Source: Sphingorhabdus sp. 109
GTDB lineage: Bacteria > Pseudomonadota > Alphaproteobacteria > Sphingomonadales > Sphingomonadaceae
Assembly: GCF_902506555.1 (NCBI RefSeq)
Contig: NZ_LR732707.1
Coordinates: 2,255,290 to 2,319,289 of the forward strand
Reading direction: 5' to 3'
DNA: 64,000 nucleotides
Part shown: one piece after another, positions 36,308-53,382 of the stretch
How positions within the stretch are numbered: the first letter of the stretch is position 1
Layout: each line of letters begins with the position of its first letter
The notes under the pieces: generated by a model
Told to the model about the DNA's origin: nothing
Databases searched by the model: none
The model's input: only the letters and a program-made list of their open reading frames with translations
Translations under genes and position numbers: made by a program

Positions 36308-36864
36308 ACTATGCCATCCAGCTCTTCCTGCATTTTGGCACCGCTATCAAAGACGCGAGCGAGAATAATCAGGAGCAGCACCAGCAATATACCCGACAGC
36401 GAAATGCTGCCGTCAATAGAGAGATGAAAATCCTGTCCCGGCTTTACCTCGCCAAGCATCGTGAGCAAGCCGGTTGCCAGGAGACTGCCAACGAAAGTGA
36501 CTAGCTGAATCGCGAACACGGCAATGCCCATCCCGCGCAACCTTGTACCATTTATCCGGGTGAAGGGATTGCCCTCGCCGACCGAATCTACAATTTTTCT
36601 GAGGCGGTTGATGGCGAAGAGCGTGAGCAGCATGATGACCGCTCCCAGGAACATGAGTATTCCAATCAGGCCGACCGTTTCAGGCGCAGGTTGACTGACA
36701 AATATCTCACCCATCTCCGCCAGCAGCTGCCGGTAGGAAAACAATAGAACGGGTAACGCGGCTGCAAGCGCACCAACGCCAAGCACCAGCATCCATTTGG
36801 CGAAAATCAACAGTCCACGCGTTGATTTGAGTATGATGTCATTCGGTTTCTTTGTCTGCGTCAT
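36304..36864 (-). CDS. DUF2975 membrane protein
   Basis: This 186-residue protein has four predicted membrane segments (about residues 25-45, 66-86, 110-132 and 155-172). The family pattern INRLRKIVDSVGEGNPFT lies between the second and third, as in other DUF2975 proteins. GGAGGG precedes the ATG. It is the first gene of a pair with the small HTH protein. The role is unknown; by analogy with similar regulator/membrane protein pairs it may sense a membrane condition, but there is no direct evidence. Confidence 0.85.
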   Translation of the reverse strand: MTQTKKPNDIILKSTRGLLIFAKWMLVLGVGALAAALPVLLFSYRQLLAEMGEIFVSQPAPETVGLIGILMFLGAVIMLLTLFAINRLRKIVDSVGEGNPFTRINGTRLRGMGIAVFAIQLVTFVGSLLATGLLTMLGEVKPGQDFHLSIDGSISLSGILLVLLLIILARVFDSGAKMQEELDGIV

Positions 36865-37004
36865 ATTTCCCTCCAGTATCCGGCTGTCATTCCTTATCGC
36901 TTATCGATATAGATTTATTGATAAACATCAAGCTTATTATTGTTTTTCGATATCTCCTGCTCCAGAAAGCCTCCCTGTCGAGACTCGCGGCGAGGGTGAA
37001 AACA

Positions 37005-37648
37005 ATGTCGGTCATCATGCTTGTCCATGTCACCATGGGTGCGATCGCCTATTCGCCGGTGCGATGGCTCTGATCACGGCAAAAGGATCGCGACCGCACC
37101 GGGTGGCTGGCAATATATTCTTCGTCTCGATGCTGGCGATGGCGATGGCGATGGCAGGCATCTATATAGCCTTGATCCTGCCCATGGCGATTTCGGTCCT
37201 GGCAGGTCTCATCTCGATCTATCTGGCGTCCACATTGATATTGTTTGTTGTCATTGGCGCAATTGCGGCCGGGTTCGAGGCGCAAAACAGCCCGACTGGA
37301 TTAACAGACGGACTGCCTGCCGCTCCGCACTTTTTCTTCGCAGGATTGGCGACTTTGCTCGCGATGGGCGACATCGTCATGATCGCCCGAAAGAAAATTA
37401 CCGGAAGGCAGCCTATCGCACGCCATTTGTGGCGGATGTGCCTAGCCTATTTTATCGCAAACGGATCTCTGTTCACCGGCCCGGGAGCAGCACCCTTTCC
37501 CAAGAGCGTTCGTGACAGTGGCATTCTGGACATTCCGGAACCACTCGTTTTGCTTGTCATGATCTTCTGGGTTATCCGGGTGCTGGCAACAAAATGGTAT
37601 GGAGACAAACCGGCCACCTCATCCATATCTCCCAACCCCGCCTCTTGA
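37005..37648 (+). pseudogene. Membrane protein gene with a single-base frameshift
   Basis: The N-terminal piece starting at 37005 reads MSVIMLVHVTMGAIA and then hits a stop at 37073. The frame one step away continues at once with LFAGAMALITAKGSRPHRVAG and four membrane helices to 37648. Inserting one C at 37048-37050 (gcgatcgcc-c-tattc) would join them into one protein of about 214 residues. It looks like a DUF2306-type membrane protein, to judge from HRVAGNIFFVSML and RHLWRMCLAYFIANGSLF. GAGGGTGA precedes the ATG. It may be a real pseudogene or a sequencing error. Confidence 0.7.
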
Positions 37649-37759
37649 CCCGGCTCCAACATCGCCCTATATCCCCTGCTCACCACAGATTTCGAGACAG
37701 GGCGTGCAGTCGCGCGGCGCGCCAGAAGAAATGAAATTTGCACGGTTTTCAGGACGCTA

Positions 37760-37848
37760 AAAAGCTGCAGTTTCCCACCTTGGGAGACATGCGGCTTTTG
37801 TCGTCTTGAAGCGCCTCCACATTTTGATTTTCCGCCGGTTTTCCGGCG
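37760..37848 (+). promoter_or_regulatory. Two strong stem-loops in the rpoB leader
   Basis: The first stem pairs 37760-37769 with 37790-37799 (ten pairs, one G-T), capped by tccca/tggga at 37773-37785 and ending in a run of four T. The second is a perfect cgccgg-tttt-ccggcg hairpin at 37833-37848, ending 21 bases before the rpoB start. The first resembles an attenuator or a terminator of the preceding gene. The second may affect rpoB translation or mRNA processing. No protein-binding motif was identified. Confidence 0.5.
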
Positions 37849-37869
37849 ATGGCGAGAAGGCAAAACGAT

Positions 37870-42273
<4,404 letters not shown>

Positions 42274-42336
42274 AGCGCTAGTTTCACGCCACCCAGCATT
42301 TGAAATTTGGGGCGTAAGCCCAAAAGGAATTAAGAC

Positions 42337-46728
<4,392 letters not shown>

Positions 46729-46752
46729 TCTTCCGCGTCAGGAGCCATATTG

Positions 46753-46792
46753 AAAAAGGCCCCGCCGGAGATAATCCCGCGGGGCCTTTTTT
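46753..46792. terminator. Bidirectional rho-independent terminator after rpoC
   Basis: A 13-base arm (46753-46765) pairs with 46779-46791 around a 13-base loop; runs of A on the left and of T on the right allow it to act in both directions. It follows rpoC by 24 bases and lies downstream of the minus-strand lectin-like gene, so it can end both convergent transcripts. Confidence 0.9.
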
Positions 46793-46823
46793 CATGCCAG
46801 AGCCACAAGGGCTGCCGTAAAAA

Positions 46824-47702
46824 CTAGAAGCGTATCTCGCAGACCGACATTTTGCCCTGCACCGTGGTCCGCCACTGGCCGGTCCACTCACCACCCTGTG
46901 AAGCGGCGACCGCCGGACATTTTCTGCGCGCATCCTGCTGGTTCCAGATCGGACCGGCATTTACGTCGCGGGTACGACTGGCCGGAGCAGGAGCTCGCCG
47001 CGGCGCCGGACGGGACACGGTCGCCTGCCGCGAACTCGATGTAATTTGATACAGATCGGACTTTGATCCGCCGTTCTGGCCATAGCCGACCCATTTGCGA
47101 TAGAGGTCGAGCTGCAATTGCACATTGCGTGAAGAATCATTCAGATAGACCGACCACTGATCACGCCCGGTTTCTGTGAACCGGAACGTGGCCTGCCCCC
47201 GGTCGTTAAATTCGGCCCAGCGGCCCGGCCCGGTCTGCCTGAAGCTGCCGCCAGAGAAGAACACCTGTTTGACATTGCGACCGTTGGTCTCGGCGCGCGG
47301 TGCCGGAGACGGCGAACGCACGCGACCATCATTGCGATAGGCGCTGGCGATTCGATAAAAGTCGCGCTTCGGACCGCCATTGTCGCCCAGAAGGATCCAG
47401 TTGCGGTGAATGTCGATCTGCAATTGCACATTGCGCGAAGGATCGTTCAGATAGACCGACCAGTCATCCCGACCGGTTTCGTTAAAGGTAAATTTTACCC
47501 GTCCGTCGGCACCATATTCAGTCCATTTCCCTCTCCCCGTATTCCGAAAATGCCCGCCATTGAAGCGCACTTCCGAGACATTATATCCGTTCACACCCTG
47601 CTGTTGCCGCTGGGCAAGCGCTGTTTCAGTGAAGGTCAGGGAAGTCGCTCCCAGCGCGGCAACGGTCAGGCCCATTGCCACCGCTCTGTTTAGAAATTGC
47701 AT
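46824..47702 (-). CDS. Secreted protein with two repeats and an MVL-like lectin domain
   Basis: This is a 292-residue exported protein with a signal peptide cleaved after ALA at residue 30. Two homologous modules follow (about 37-121 and 141-222), each containing WSVYLND-SRNVQLQ with D-or-I/L-D-x-x-R. A Pro/Ala/Arg linker leads to a C-terminal domain (249-292) with AGPIWNQQDARRKCPAVAAS and GEWTGQWRTTVQGKMSV. That domain closely resembles the mannan-binding MVL lectin module of Microcystis viridis. Two cysteines (262 and 288) may form a disulfide. Glycan binding is inferred from this; the repeat modules are not assigned to a function. Confidence 0.75.
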   Translation of the reverse strand: MQFLNRAVAMGLTVAALGATSLTFTETALAQRQQQGVNGYNVSEVRFNGGHFRNTGRGKWTEYGADGRVKFTFNETGRDDWSVYLNDPSRNVQLQIDIHRNWILLGDNGGPKRDFYRIASAYRNDGRVRSPSPAPRAETNGRNVKQVFFSGGSFRQTGPGRWAEFNDRGQATFRFTETGRDQWSVYLNDSSRNVQLQLDLYRKWVGYGQNGGSKSDLYQITSSSRQATVSRPAPRRAPAPASRTRDVNAGPIWNQQDARRKCPAVAASQGGEWTGQWRTTVQGKMSVCEIRF

Positions 47703-47840
47703 GGATTCTCCACATTTATTGGCGCGACCCGCAAACGGGGTGGCACAAAGCGGCCATACTTATCAAGAATCTTCGGTTTTTATCTTCCCGTCCGCCAGCG
47801 CCTTACCGGCGGACGGTCTGTTTGGCGATGCCCAGGCGGA

Positions 47841-48422
47841 TCAGGCCGATGTCACTTTCTCGAGCGCCTGGTCGAGCGCCGCTTCGCCCCTCATCATCTG
47901 CCGGTCCGCCGCGATGACTGTCAGGTCGGTGATTCCGACAAAGGCCAGTATATGGCGCAGATAGCCGGACGCGAAATCAATCTCGCTGCCCACTTCGGTC
48001 CCTCCCGATGCAATCAGCACATAGGCTTTCTTGCCCGTCAGCAGCCCTTCCGGCCCCTTGGCGGTATAGTGGAAGGTCTTTCGGGCGCGGGCGATCAGAT
48101 CGATCCATGCCTTGAGAGCCGCCGGCACGGCAAAATTGTATATTGGCGTGCCGATCACCAACGTGTCCGCAGCGACCAGTTCATCGACCAGCGAGTCCGA
48201 CAAGGCCAGTTCCGCCTTCTGTGCATCGTTACGTTCGCTTTCATCGGTGAAATTCGCACCGACCCAGTCCTCGGTCACGAAGGGCAAGGCCTCGGTCAGA
48301 TCGCGGGTGACGATATGGTCCGGCGCCAGCCGTGCGATCAGCGCATCGGTCAGAGCGCGGGAGGTTGAGCCGGCTTTACGCGCGCTGGCGTCAACACGAA
48401 GGATATTGCTGGACTGGGTCAT
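47841..48422 (-). CDS. azoR: FMN-dependent NADH-azoreductase
   Basis: This 193-residue flavodoxin-like FMN enzyme uses NADH to reduce azo compounds and quinones in a two-electron step. Signature segments are LRVDASARKAGSTSRALTD near the N-terminus, PIYNFAVPAALKAWIDLIAR around residue 95 and ASGGTEV near 140. I chose the ATG at 48422 by homologue length; the longer open frame upstream runs into the pirin gene. It follows pirin by 91 bases on the same strand; the gap contains a GC-rich hairpin (48494-48507). Quinone detoxification is the likely cellular role. Confidence 0.88.
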   Translation of the reverse strand: MTQSSNILRVDASARKAGSTSRALTDALIARLAPDHIVTRDLTEALPFVTEDWVGANFTDESERNDAQKAELALSDSLVDELVAADTLVIGTPIYNFAVPAALKAWIDLIARARKTFHYTAKGPEGLLTGKKAYVLIASGGTEVGSEIDFASGYLRHILAFVGITDLTVIAADRQMMRGEAALDQALEKVTSA

Positions 48423-48493
48423 GATATTGGTACCTTTTGCTTGAAGTTGAGACCGAATGGGAGGGACGCTCCGGGAGTCAGGGGATAACGAGC

Positions 48494-48507
48494 GCCCCTC
48501 CGGGGGC
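48494..48507 (-). other. GC-rich hairpin between pirin and azoreductase genes
   Basis: Five perfect G/C pairs (gcccc/ggggc) enclose the loop tccg. It lies 7 bases past the pirin stop, within a single transcription unit. It might act as a weak terminator or as an mRNA processing barrier between the two genes. No T run follows, so full termination is unlikely. Confidence 0.35.
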
Positions 48508-48513
48508 GGGGAG

Positions 48514-49230
48514 TTAATCTTGGGGCTCCCACGCTTCGACAAAGACGAATTCGGTCGCGTCAATCGCTTCGATCTGTAGCGATGCGACGTCCCGGATCGC
48601 CAGGGAATCGCGCGGACCGACACGCTCGCCATTGACCCGGATCCGGCCGGTGGAGCCGACCAGATAGACATGGGCGCCATCGGCAATCCGATGCGCGATC
48701 GTCGTGCCTGCGCTGAGCGTAGCGCCATAGAGGCGCGCATCCGCCCCTATCATTAGCGCACCACCCTTGATGTCCTCCTCGAAACCGCTGGCGAGGATTT
48801 CCAGCTGGCCGGAACGGTCGCCTCTTGGAAAGGCTTTCGCATCCCAGCGCGGTGCACCGCCCGCGGCGCGCGGTTCGATCCAGATCTGGAACAGGCGGGT
48901 CTGTTCGTCTTCCAGATTATATTCGCTGTGCATCACGCCGGTGCCGGCGCTCATCACCTGGACATCGCCGGCCTCGGTACGGCCTTCATTGCCCATATTG
49001 TCGCGGTGGGTAATCGCTCCATCGCGGACATAGGTGATGATTTCCATATCCTTGTGGCCGTGCACCGGAAAGCCGGTCTTCGGCTTGATCTCGTCATCAT
49101 TCCACACCCGGATCGGGCCAAAGCCCATGCGGGCCGGATCCCAATATTTGCCGAACGAAAAATGATGCCGGGCCTGCAGCCAATCATGGTCTACATGGGC
49201 CAGATCCTTGAACTCTCGTTTCTCCATCAT
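48514..49230 (-). CDS. Pirin family protein
   Basis: This 238-residue bicupin contains the iron-binding first cupin with HGHKDMEIITYVRDG and HRDN and the later GVMHSEYN, corresponding to the three His and one Glu ligands. The second cupin lacks these ligands. Bacterial pirins of this type can degrade quercetin-like compounds or sense redox state. The protein's place beside azoR and a divergent LysR gene points to a quinone or phenol stress response. The first in-frame ATG is used; the neighbouring second Met is equally possible. Confidence 0.88.
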   Translation of the reverse strand: MMEKREFKDLAHVDHDWLQARHHFSFGKYWDPARMGFGPIRVWNDDEIKPKTGFPVHGHKDMEIITYVRDGAITHRDNMGNEGRTEAGDVQVMSAGTGVMHSEYNLEDEQTRLFQIWIEPRAAGGAPRWDAKAFPRGDRSGQLEILASGFEEDIKGGALMIGADARLYGATLSAGTTIAHRIADGAHVYLVGSTGRIRVNGERVGPRDSLAIRDVASLQIEAIDATEFVFVEAWEPQD

Positions 49231-49356
49231 TGTATTTCTCCTGTTCGAGCGGGCCTTGTTTCCGCTCTGCTTGAGAAAGAGATAGGCCGATCCCAGTGTT
49301 TCTGAAATAGCCGAAATTGAATTTGATTGTTTCCATTTTTTGCTTAATGTAACGCC
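49231..49356. promoter_or_regulatory. Divergent promoter region of pirin and LysR genes
   Basis: The 126 bases between the two start codons are AT-rich in their right half and include gaaattgaatttgattg and tttc, a symmetric arrangement compatible with a LysR T-N11-A site. It should hold promoters for both directions. The exact hexamers are not clear. Confidence 0.45.
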
Positions 49357-50247
49357 ATGGCATTACCCGATTACGAAGCCTGGGCGATTTTTGCAGCGGT
49401 TGCGCGGCTGGGCAGCTTTACCGCTGCCGCGCAGGAACTGGCATTGTCCAAACCGACGATCTCGAAGGCCATATCGCGGCTGGAAGAGTCGCTCGGCACG
49501 GTGCTGTTCCACCGCACCTCGCGCAGGATTTCGCTTTCCACCGCAGGCAAGGCGCTACTCCCGCATGCGCGGCAGATCGCTATGGACGGTGAAGCAGCGA
49601 TGGAGGCCGCGCGCGATACAACGCATCTGTTACAGGGGCAGGTGCGTCTGGCTGCCCCGCTCAGCTACGGTCTTTCGCATCTCGCACCGGTGATCGCCGA
49701 CTTCATGTGCGCCTATCCGGAAATCACCGTCGACCTGCAGCTCAATGACGCGCGGGTTGATCTGGTCGAGGAAGGCTTTGACTGCGCGATCCGGATCGGC
49801 GCGCTGCCCGACAGCAGCCTGAGAGCGATCAAGCTGCGCAGGATGAACGGCTATTTCATCGCCGCCCCGAGCTATGTCGAGCGCAAGGGCCAGCCGGCAA
49901 CTCCGGCTGACCTGAACGACCATGATTGCTTCATTTATTCCAACACGCCGAGCCCCGAACAATGGCCGGTAACCGGCCCTGATGGCCATATAACCAATGT
50001 GCGGCCCAAATGCCGGTTCCGCAGTAACAATGGCGACGTCATGCTACCGGCGCTGGTTGCCGGACGCGGAATTGGCTATCTGCCCGATTTTCTCTGCCAG
50101 AAGGCGCTGGACGCGGGTGACCTGATCAATATTCTTCCGGGATGCCGCATCGGCGATATCGCCCTCAATATCGTCATGCCCCCGTCCCGCCTGCGACCGG
50201 CCCGGGTGGATGCGCTGGTGGACTTTCTGAAGGACAATTTGCGCTGA
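49357..50247 (+). CDS. LysR-family transcriptional regulator
   Basis: This 296-residue regulator has the LysR winged helix at the N-terminus (FAAVARLGSFTAAAQELALSK, PTISKAISRLEESLG) and a periplasmic-binding-like effector domain. It is divergent from the pirin-azoR operon, the usual arrangement for a LysR activator of such genes. The nearest relatives of similar gene sets respond to quinone or aromatic compounds, but the effector is not visible in the sequence. Confidence 0.92.
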   Translation: MALPDYEAWAIFAAVARLGSFTAAAQELALSKPTISKAISRLEESLGTVLFHRTSRRISLSTAGKALLPHARQIAMDGEAAMEAARDTTHLLQGQVRLAAPLSYGLSHLAPVIADFMCAYPEITVDLQLNDARVDLVEEGFDCAIRIGALPDSSLRAIKLRRMNGYFIAAPSYVERKGQPATPADLNDHDCFIYSNTPSPEQWPVTGPDGHITNVRPKCRFRSNNGDVMLPALVAGRGIGYLPDFLCQKALDAGDLINILPGCRIGDIALNIVMPPSRLRPARVDALVDFLKDNLR

Positions 50248-50619
50248 CGGAGGAATCGACAGTTTTGCTGTCCTACACCGCCAGGATTTAGTAGCCTCGC
50301 GTAATGACCAGAAAGATACTGATCCGCCCCAGTGACACCCGACCACTTCCCGCCAGATATCCGGCCTGTCCGGCTGCGACCGGATTGGCAAAATTCGAAG
50401 AGAAGATGATTTTTTCTTAACAGTGTAAAGTTTGTAAAGTTCATCAGGAAGACCGGCCCGATAATAAATGCTGATTGAATCCATCTTGCCTCGTCTCGTC
50501 GCGGACCCGATAAAACGCTGGTCGCAGACAACGCTACGATGGCCGCCGTCCGAAAGACCTGGAGAAACGCCATGCCAAGCGCATTCAACCTGCCGCAAGG
50601 CACAACCGGTTAGATAGTT
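50248..50619. other. Intergenic region upstream of the M48 protease
   Basis: The 372-base gap has no credible gene. Two 9-base direct repeats, gtaaagttt and gtaaagttc, stand side by side at 50425-50442, like a two-component response-regulator site. A run of T and TAAC precedes them (50411-50421). Other long frames on the minus strand lack any family match. The remainder shows no structure I could interpret. Confidence 0.45.
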
Positions 50620-51639
50620 ATGATGATCCGGATCTGGCTTCCCCTCTTCGCCCTGAGCATCGCCGCCCCCTTGTCCGCGCAGGAAGCAGCGGATAACGGG
50701 ATCGATGCCGAGACAATTCTGGCGCTCAAGGGCCTGCAACTGCTGGACCAGCGGATGAATACCATCGGCTTTCGCCTGATCAGTGCCAATGCGGCTTATT
50801 GCGATGAGCAAACCGCTAGCAGCGGCTTGCTGCTCAATGATGTTGCCCAATATGCCGATCAGGATACCGCCCGTTTCGCGCTCGGATTTGACGGCTCGAT
50901 CGGAATCACCGCGGTGGCACCGGACAGTCCCGCTGCAAGGGCGGAATTGTCACCGGGCAACAGCCTGCTGGCAATCAACGATATCGCAATCGAGGACATT
51001 GTGGCCGATGAATCGCAATCATCGCTCCAGCCGCCGGCCTATCGACGGATCGATACGATCAACCGGATGTTGCGCCAGCAGCTCGCTACGGGCGCGATTG
51101 AGCTGACCATAGCGGAAGGCGGTGTCAACAGGACTGTAGCGCTCACGCCGGTCCAGACCTGTCCAGGACAATTTCAGGTCCGGGTCAGCGCCGACCGCAG
51201 CGCTACGGCGGATGGCAAGCTGGTCAGCGTTTCCTCGCGTCTCGCCGAATATTTTCTGAGCGATGACGAATTTGCCGCGGTCGTCGCCCATGAACTGGCG
51301 CATAATCTGCTGAAACACCGCGACCGGCTCGATGCGCAACAGGTCAATCGCGGCTTTTTGGGCCAGTTGGGCAAGAGCGCCGGCCGGATCAGGGAAACCG
51401 AGATTGAAGCGGACCGGCTATCGGTCTGGCTGATGGCCAATGCCGGCTATGACCCGCAGGCCGCGATCACGTTCTGGACCCGCTACGGCAAGGAACATGG
51501 CAAGGGCATCTTCTCCGCCTCGACGCATTATCGCTGGAAAAAGCGGGTGCAGCTGTTCGAAGAGGAAATTGCGAAAATGGACGCGATGGAAACCGTCGAC
51601 GGCAAATATGCGCCGCCACTGCTGAGCGGACCCGACTGA
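50620..51639 (+). CDS. M48 metallopeptidase with PDZ domain
   Basis: This 339-residue periplasmic protease has a signal peptide (cleavage near LSA-QE, residue 20). A PDZ domain covers about 92-180 (SIGITAVAPDSPAARAEL). The zinc motif HELAH is at residues 224-228, and the third ligand comes from the ETEIEADR element near 263. A membrane anchor is absent, so it acts in the periplasm, most likely on misfolded envelope proteins. Order PDZ then protease differs from BepA, which is M48 followed by TPR. Its 3' end faces the small lipoprotein gene. Confidence 0.85.
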   Translation: MMIRIWLPLFALSIAAPLSAQEAADNGIDAETILALKGLQLLDQRMNTIGFRLISANAAYCDEQTASSGLLLNDVAQYADQDTARFALGFDGSIGITAVAPDSPAARAELSPGNSLLAINDIAIEDIVADESQSSLQPPAYRRIDTINRMLRQQLATGAIELTIAEGGVNRTVALTPVQTCPGQFQVRVSADRSATADGKLVSVSSRLAEYFLSDDEFAAVVAHELAHNLLKHRDRLDAQQVNRGFLGQLGKSAGRIRETEIEADRLSVWLMANAGYDPQAAITFWTRYGKEHGKGIFSASTHYRWKKRVQLFEEEIAKMDAMETVDGKYAPPLLSGPD

Positions 51640-51640
51640 C

Positions 51641-51910
51641 TCAATCGTCGTCCTTGTAGGCGTCCTTGCAATTGCGGCGTTCCTGCTTGTTGCGCGCTTC
51701 ATCAAGGCACAGGTCGCGCTGCTTTTTCCGGTCGGCCAGCGCCTTGCGCCCCAGATCCTCTTCCCTCTCGGACTGGGTCTGGGTGGTCGCATCCACTGCG
51801 GTCTCGACAACCGTACCGGCGGCCCTGAACGGCGCGGTTACGATTTTGCTGACGCAACCGGACAAGAGCAGGGCAACAAGAGCGGCCGTCAATATGGGTG
51901 ATATGCGCAT
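51641..51910 (-). CDS. Small lipoprotein, 89 residues
   Basis: A signal peptide with lipobox (LLLSGC, Cys about residue 19) is followed by a short amphipathic segment and a highly charged C-terminal half (REEDLGRKALADRKKQRDLC). Two cysteines near the end may pair. It resembles small sphingomonad envelope lipoproteins of unknown role. Its stop is 1 base from the end of the protease gene on the other strand. It could be the last gene of the galU operon, but a 49-base gap and no obvious promoter leave this open. Confidence 0.72.
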   Translation of the reverse strand: MRISPILTAALVALLLSGCVSKIVTAPFRAAGTVVETAVDATTQTQSEREEDLGRKALADRKKQRDLCLDEARNKQERRNCKDAYKDDD

Positions 51911-51959
51911 GATATACTCCTCAGCTGCTCCCCGCCGGCATCGTGACCGCCTGAACGGC

Positions 51960-52829
51960 TCAGGACTCCGCCAGCAATGTCTCTGCTATTTCCCTGATCT
52001 CGCTGCCAATCTCCGGATGGGCCAGCGCCAGCGCCAGATTGGCTTCGACATAGCCCTGTTTCGATCCGCAATCATAGCGCTTGCCGTCAAAGGTCATGCC
52101 GTGGAACGGCTGCTGGCCGATCATCTGCGCCATCGCGTCGGTCAGCTGTATCTCGCCGCCAGCGCCCGCTGCCTGGGTTTCCAGAATCCGCATCACTTCG
52201 GGTTGCAGAATATAGCGGCCGGGCAGAATGAGGTTGGAGGGCGCGGTGCCGGCCGCAGGCTTCTCGACCAGCCCCTTGACCTCGGTGATGGGACCGTCCC
52301 GATAACCGGGATCAATGACACCATAAGAGGGCGTTTTCTCGATCGGAATTTCCAAGGCACAGACGATATTGCCGCCAAGCTTGTTATAGGCGTCGACCAT
52401 TTGCTTCATGCAACCAGGCGAACCGACCATGAACTCGTCGGGCAGGAAGATGGCAAATGGCTCGTCACCGATGATGTCGCGCGCGCACCAGATGGCATGA
52501 CCGAGCCCCAAAGGCTCCTGCTGCCGGACAAAAACACAGTCACCGGGCTTGAGCCGGGTCCCTTCGAGCACCGACCGGTCTTTTCCCCGGTCCGCCATAT
52601 TGCGCTCGAGTTCAAACGCCATGTCGAAATGATCCTCGATCATGCCCTTGCCCCGACCGTTGACGAAGATCATCTGCTCGATCCCGGCCTCCAGCGCCTC
52701 GTCGACGGCATATTGCAGCAATGGCCGGTCGACGATAGGGAACAGTTCCTTGGGCATGACCTTGGTCGCCGGCAAAAAACGGGTGCCCATTCCGGCAACA
52801 GGGAAAACGGCTTTTTTGATCGGTTTCAT
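51960..52829 (-). CDS. galU: UTP-glucose-1-phosphate uridylyltransferase
   Basis: GalU makes UDP-glucose for polysaccharide and envelope synthesis. The 289-residue protein has the nucleotide-binding signature KAVFPVAGMGTRFLPATKVM, then PKELFPIVDRPLLQYAVDEA, and IFVNGRGKGMIEDHFD. The start lies 9 bases past the msrA stop. It ends an operon with an RND adaptor, RND pump and msrA, an unusual combination that may link envelope polysaccharide formation with stress. Function assignment is firm. Confidence 0.95.
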   Translation of the reverse strand: MKPIKKAVFPVAGMGTRFLPATKVMPKELFPIVDRPLLQYAVDEALEAGIEQMIFVNGRGKGMIEDHFDMAFELERNMADRGKDRSVLEGTRLKPGDCVFVRQQEPLGLGHAIWCARDIIGDEPFAIFLPDEFMVGSPGCMKQMVDAYNKLGGNIVCALEIPIEKTPSYGVIDPGYRDGPITEVKGLVEKPAAGTAPSNLILPGRYILQPEVMRILETQAAGAGGEIQLTDAMAQMIGQQPFHGMTFDGKRYDCGSKQGYVEANLALALAHPEIGSEIREIAETLLAES

Positions 52830-52838
52830 ATTTCTGTC

Positions 52839-53372
52839 CTAGTCCTTCAACTTGTTGGCGAAGCTGGTCCGCAATTTTTGCAGTTTCGGCGGGATGGTGG
52901 CGACACAATAAGGATTGCTGCGCCCTTCGTCAGCCCAATATTGCTGATGATAGTCTTCCGCCATATACCAGGGGGCCGGCCCCTCGATAGTGGTCACAAC
53001 CGGTTCGGCACGCCCCTCTGCCGCCCGCTTTATGCCGGCTTCGGCTTCGGCGCGCTGCTGATCGTCGAGCGGGAAAATCGCCGACCGGTACTGGGTGCCG
53101 ATATCATTGCCCTGCCGGTTGAGCTGGGTCGGATCATGGGTAGCGAAGAAAATATCCAGCAGATCGGCATAGCTGACGACCGCATCGTCGAAACCGATCT
53201 TGATCGCCTCGGCGTGCCCCGTGGTCCCGGAACAGACTTCACGATAGGTCGGGTCGGGCTTGGCGCCGCCAATATATCCGCTTTCGACGGAAGTGACTCC
53301 GGCGATATCGTTGAAGACCGCTTCGGTGCACCAGAAACAGCCACCGGCAAAAATGGCTTCCTGCTTGGCCAT
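52839..53372 (-). CDS. msrA: Peptide methionine sulfoxide reductase A
   Basis: MsrA reduces methionine-S-sulfoxide in proteins. The 177-residue protein has the active-site GGCFWC motif with nucleophile Cys12. The ATG at 53372 follows AAAGGAG; more N-terminal codons are open in the frame but overlap the RND gene. There is no signal peptide, so it works in the cytoplasm. It sits directly between the RND pump gene (10 bases) and galU (9 bases), and is co-transcribed with them. Confidence 0.95.
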   Translation of the reverse strand: MAKQEAIFAGGCFWCTEAVFNDIAGVTSVESGYIGGAKPDPTYREVCSGTTGHAEAIKIGFDDAVVSYADLLDIFFATHDPTQLNRQGNDIGTQYRSAIFPLDDQQRAEAEAGIKRAAEGRAEPVVTTIEGPAPWYMAEDYHQQYWADEGRSNPYCVATIPPKLQKLRTSFANKLKD

Positions 53373-53382
53373 ATAAACTCCT

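Noticed and set aside
48423-48740. N-terminal extension of the azoreductase frame.
   Set aside because: It overlaps the end of the pirin gene and lacks similarity; family members begin at 48422.
50044-50850. Long minus-strand frame across the gap between the LysR and M48 genes.
   Set aside because: It overlaps both real genes, has no family motif and its composition is that of antisense sequence.
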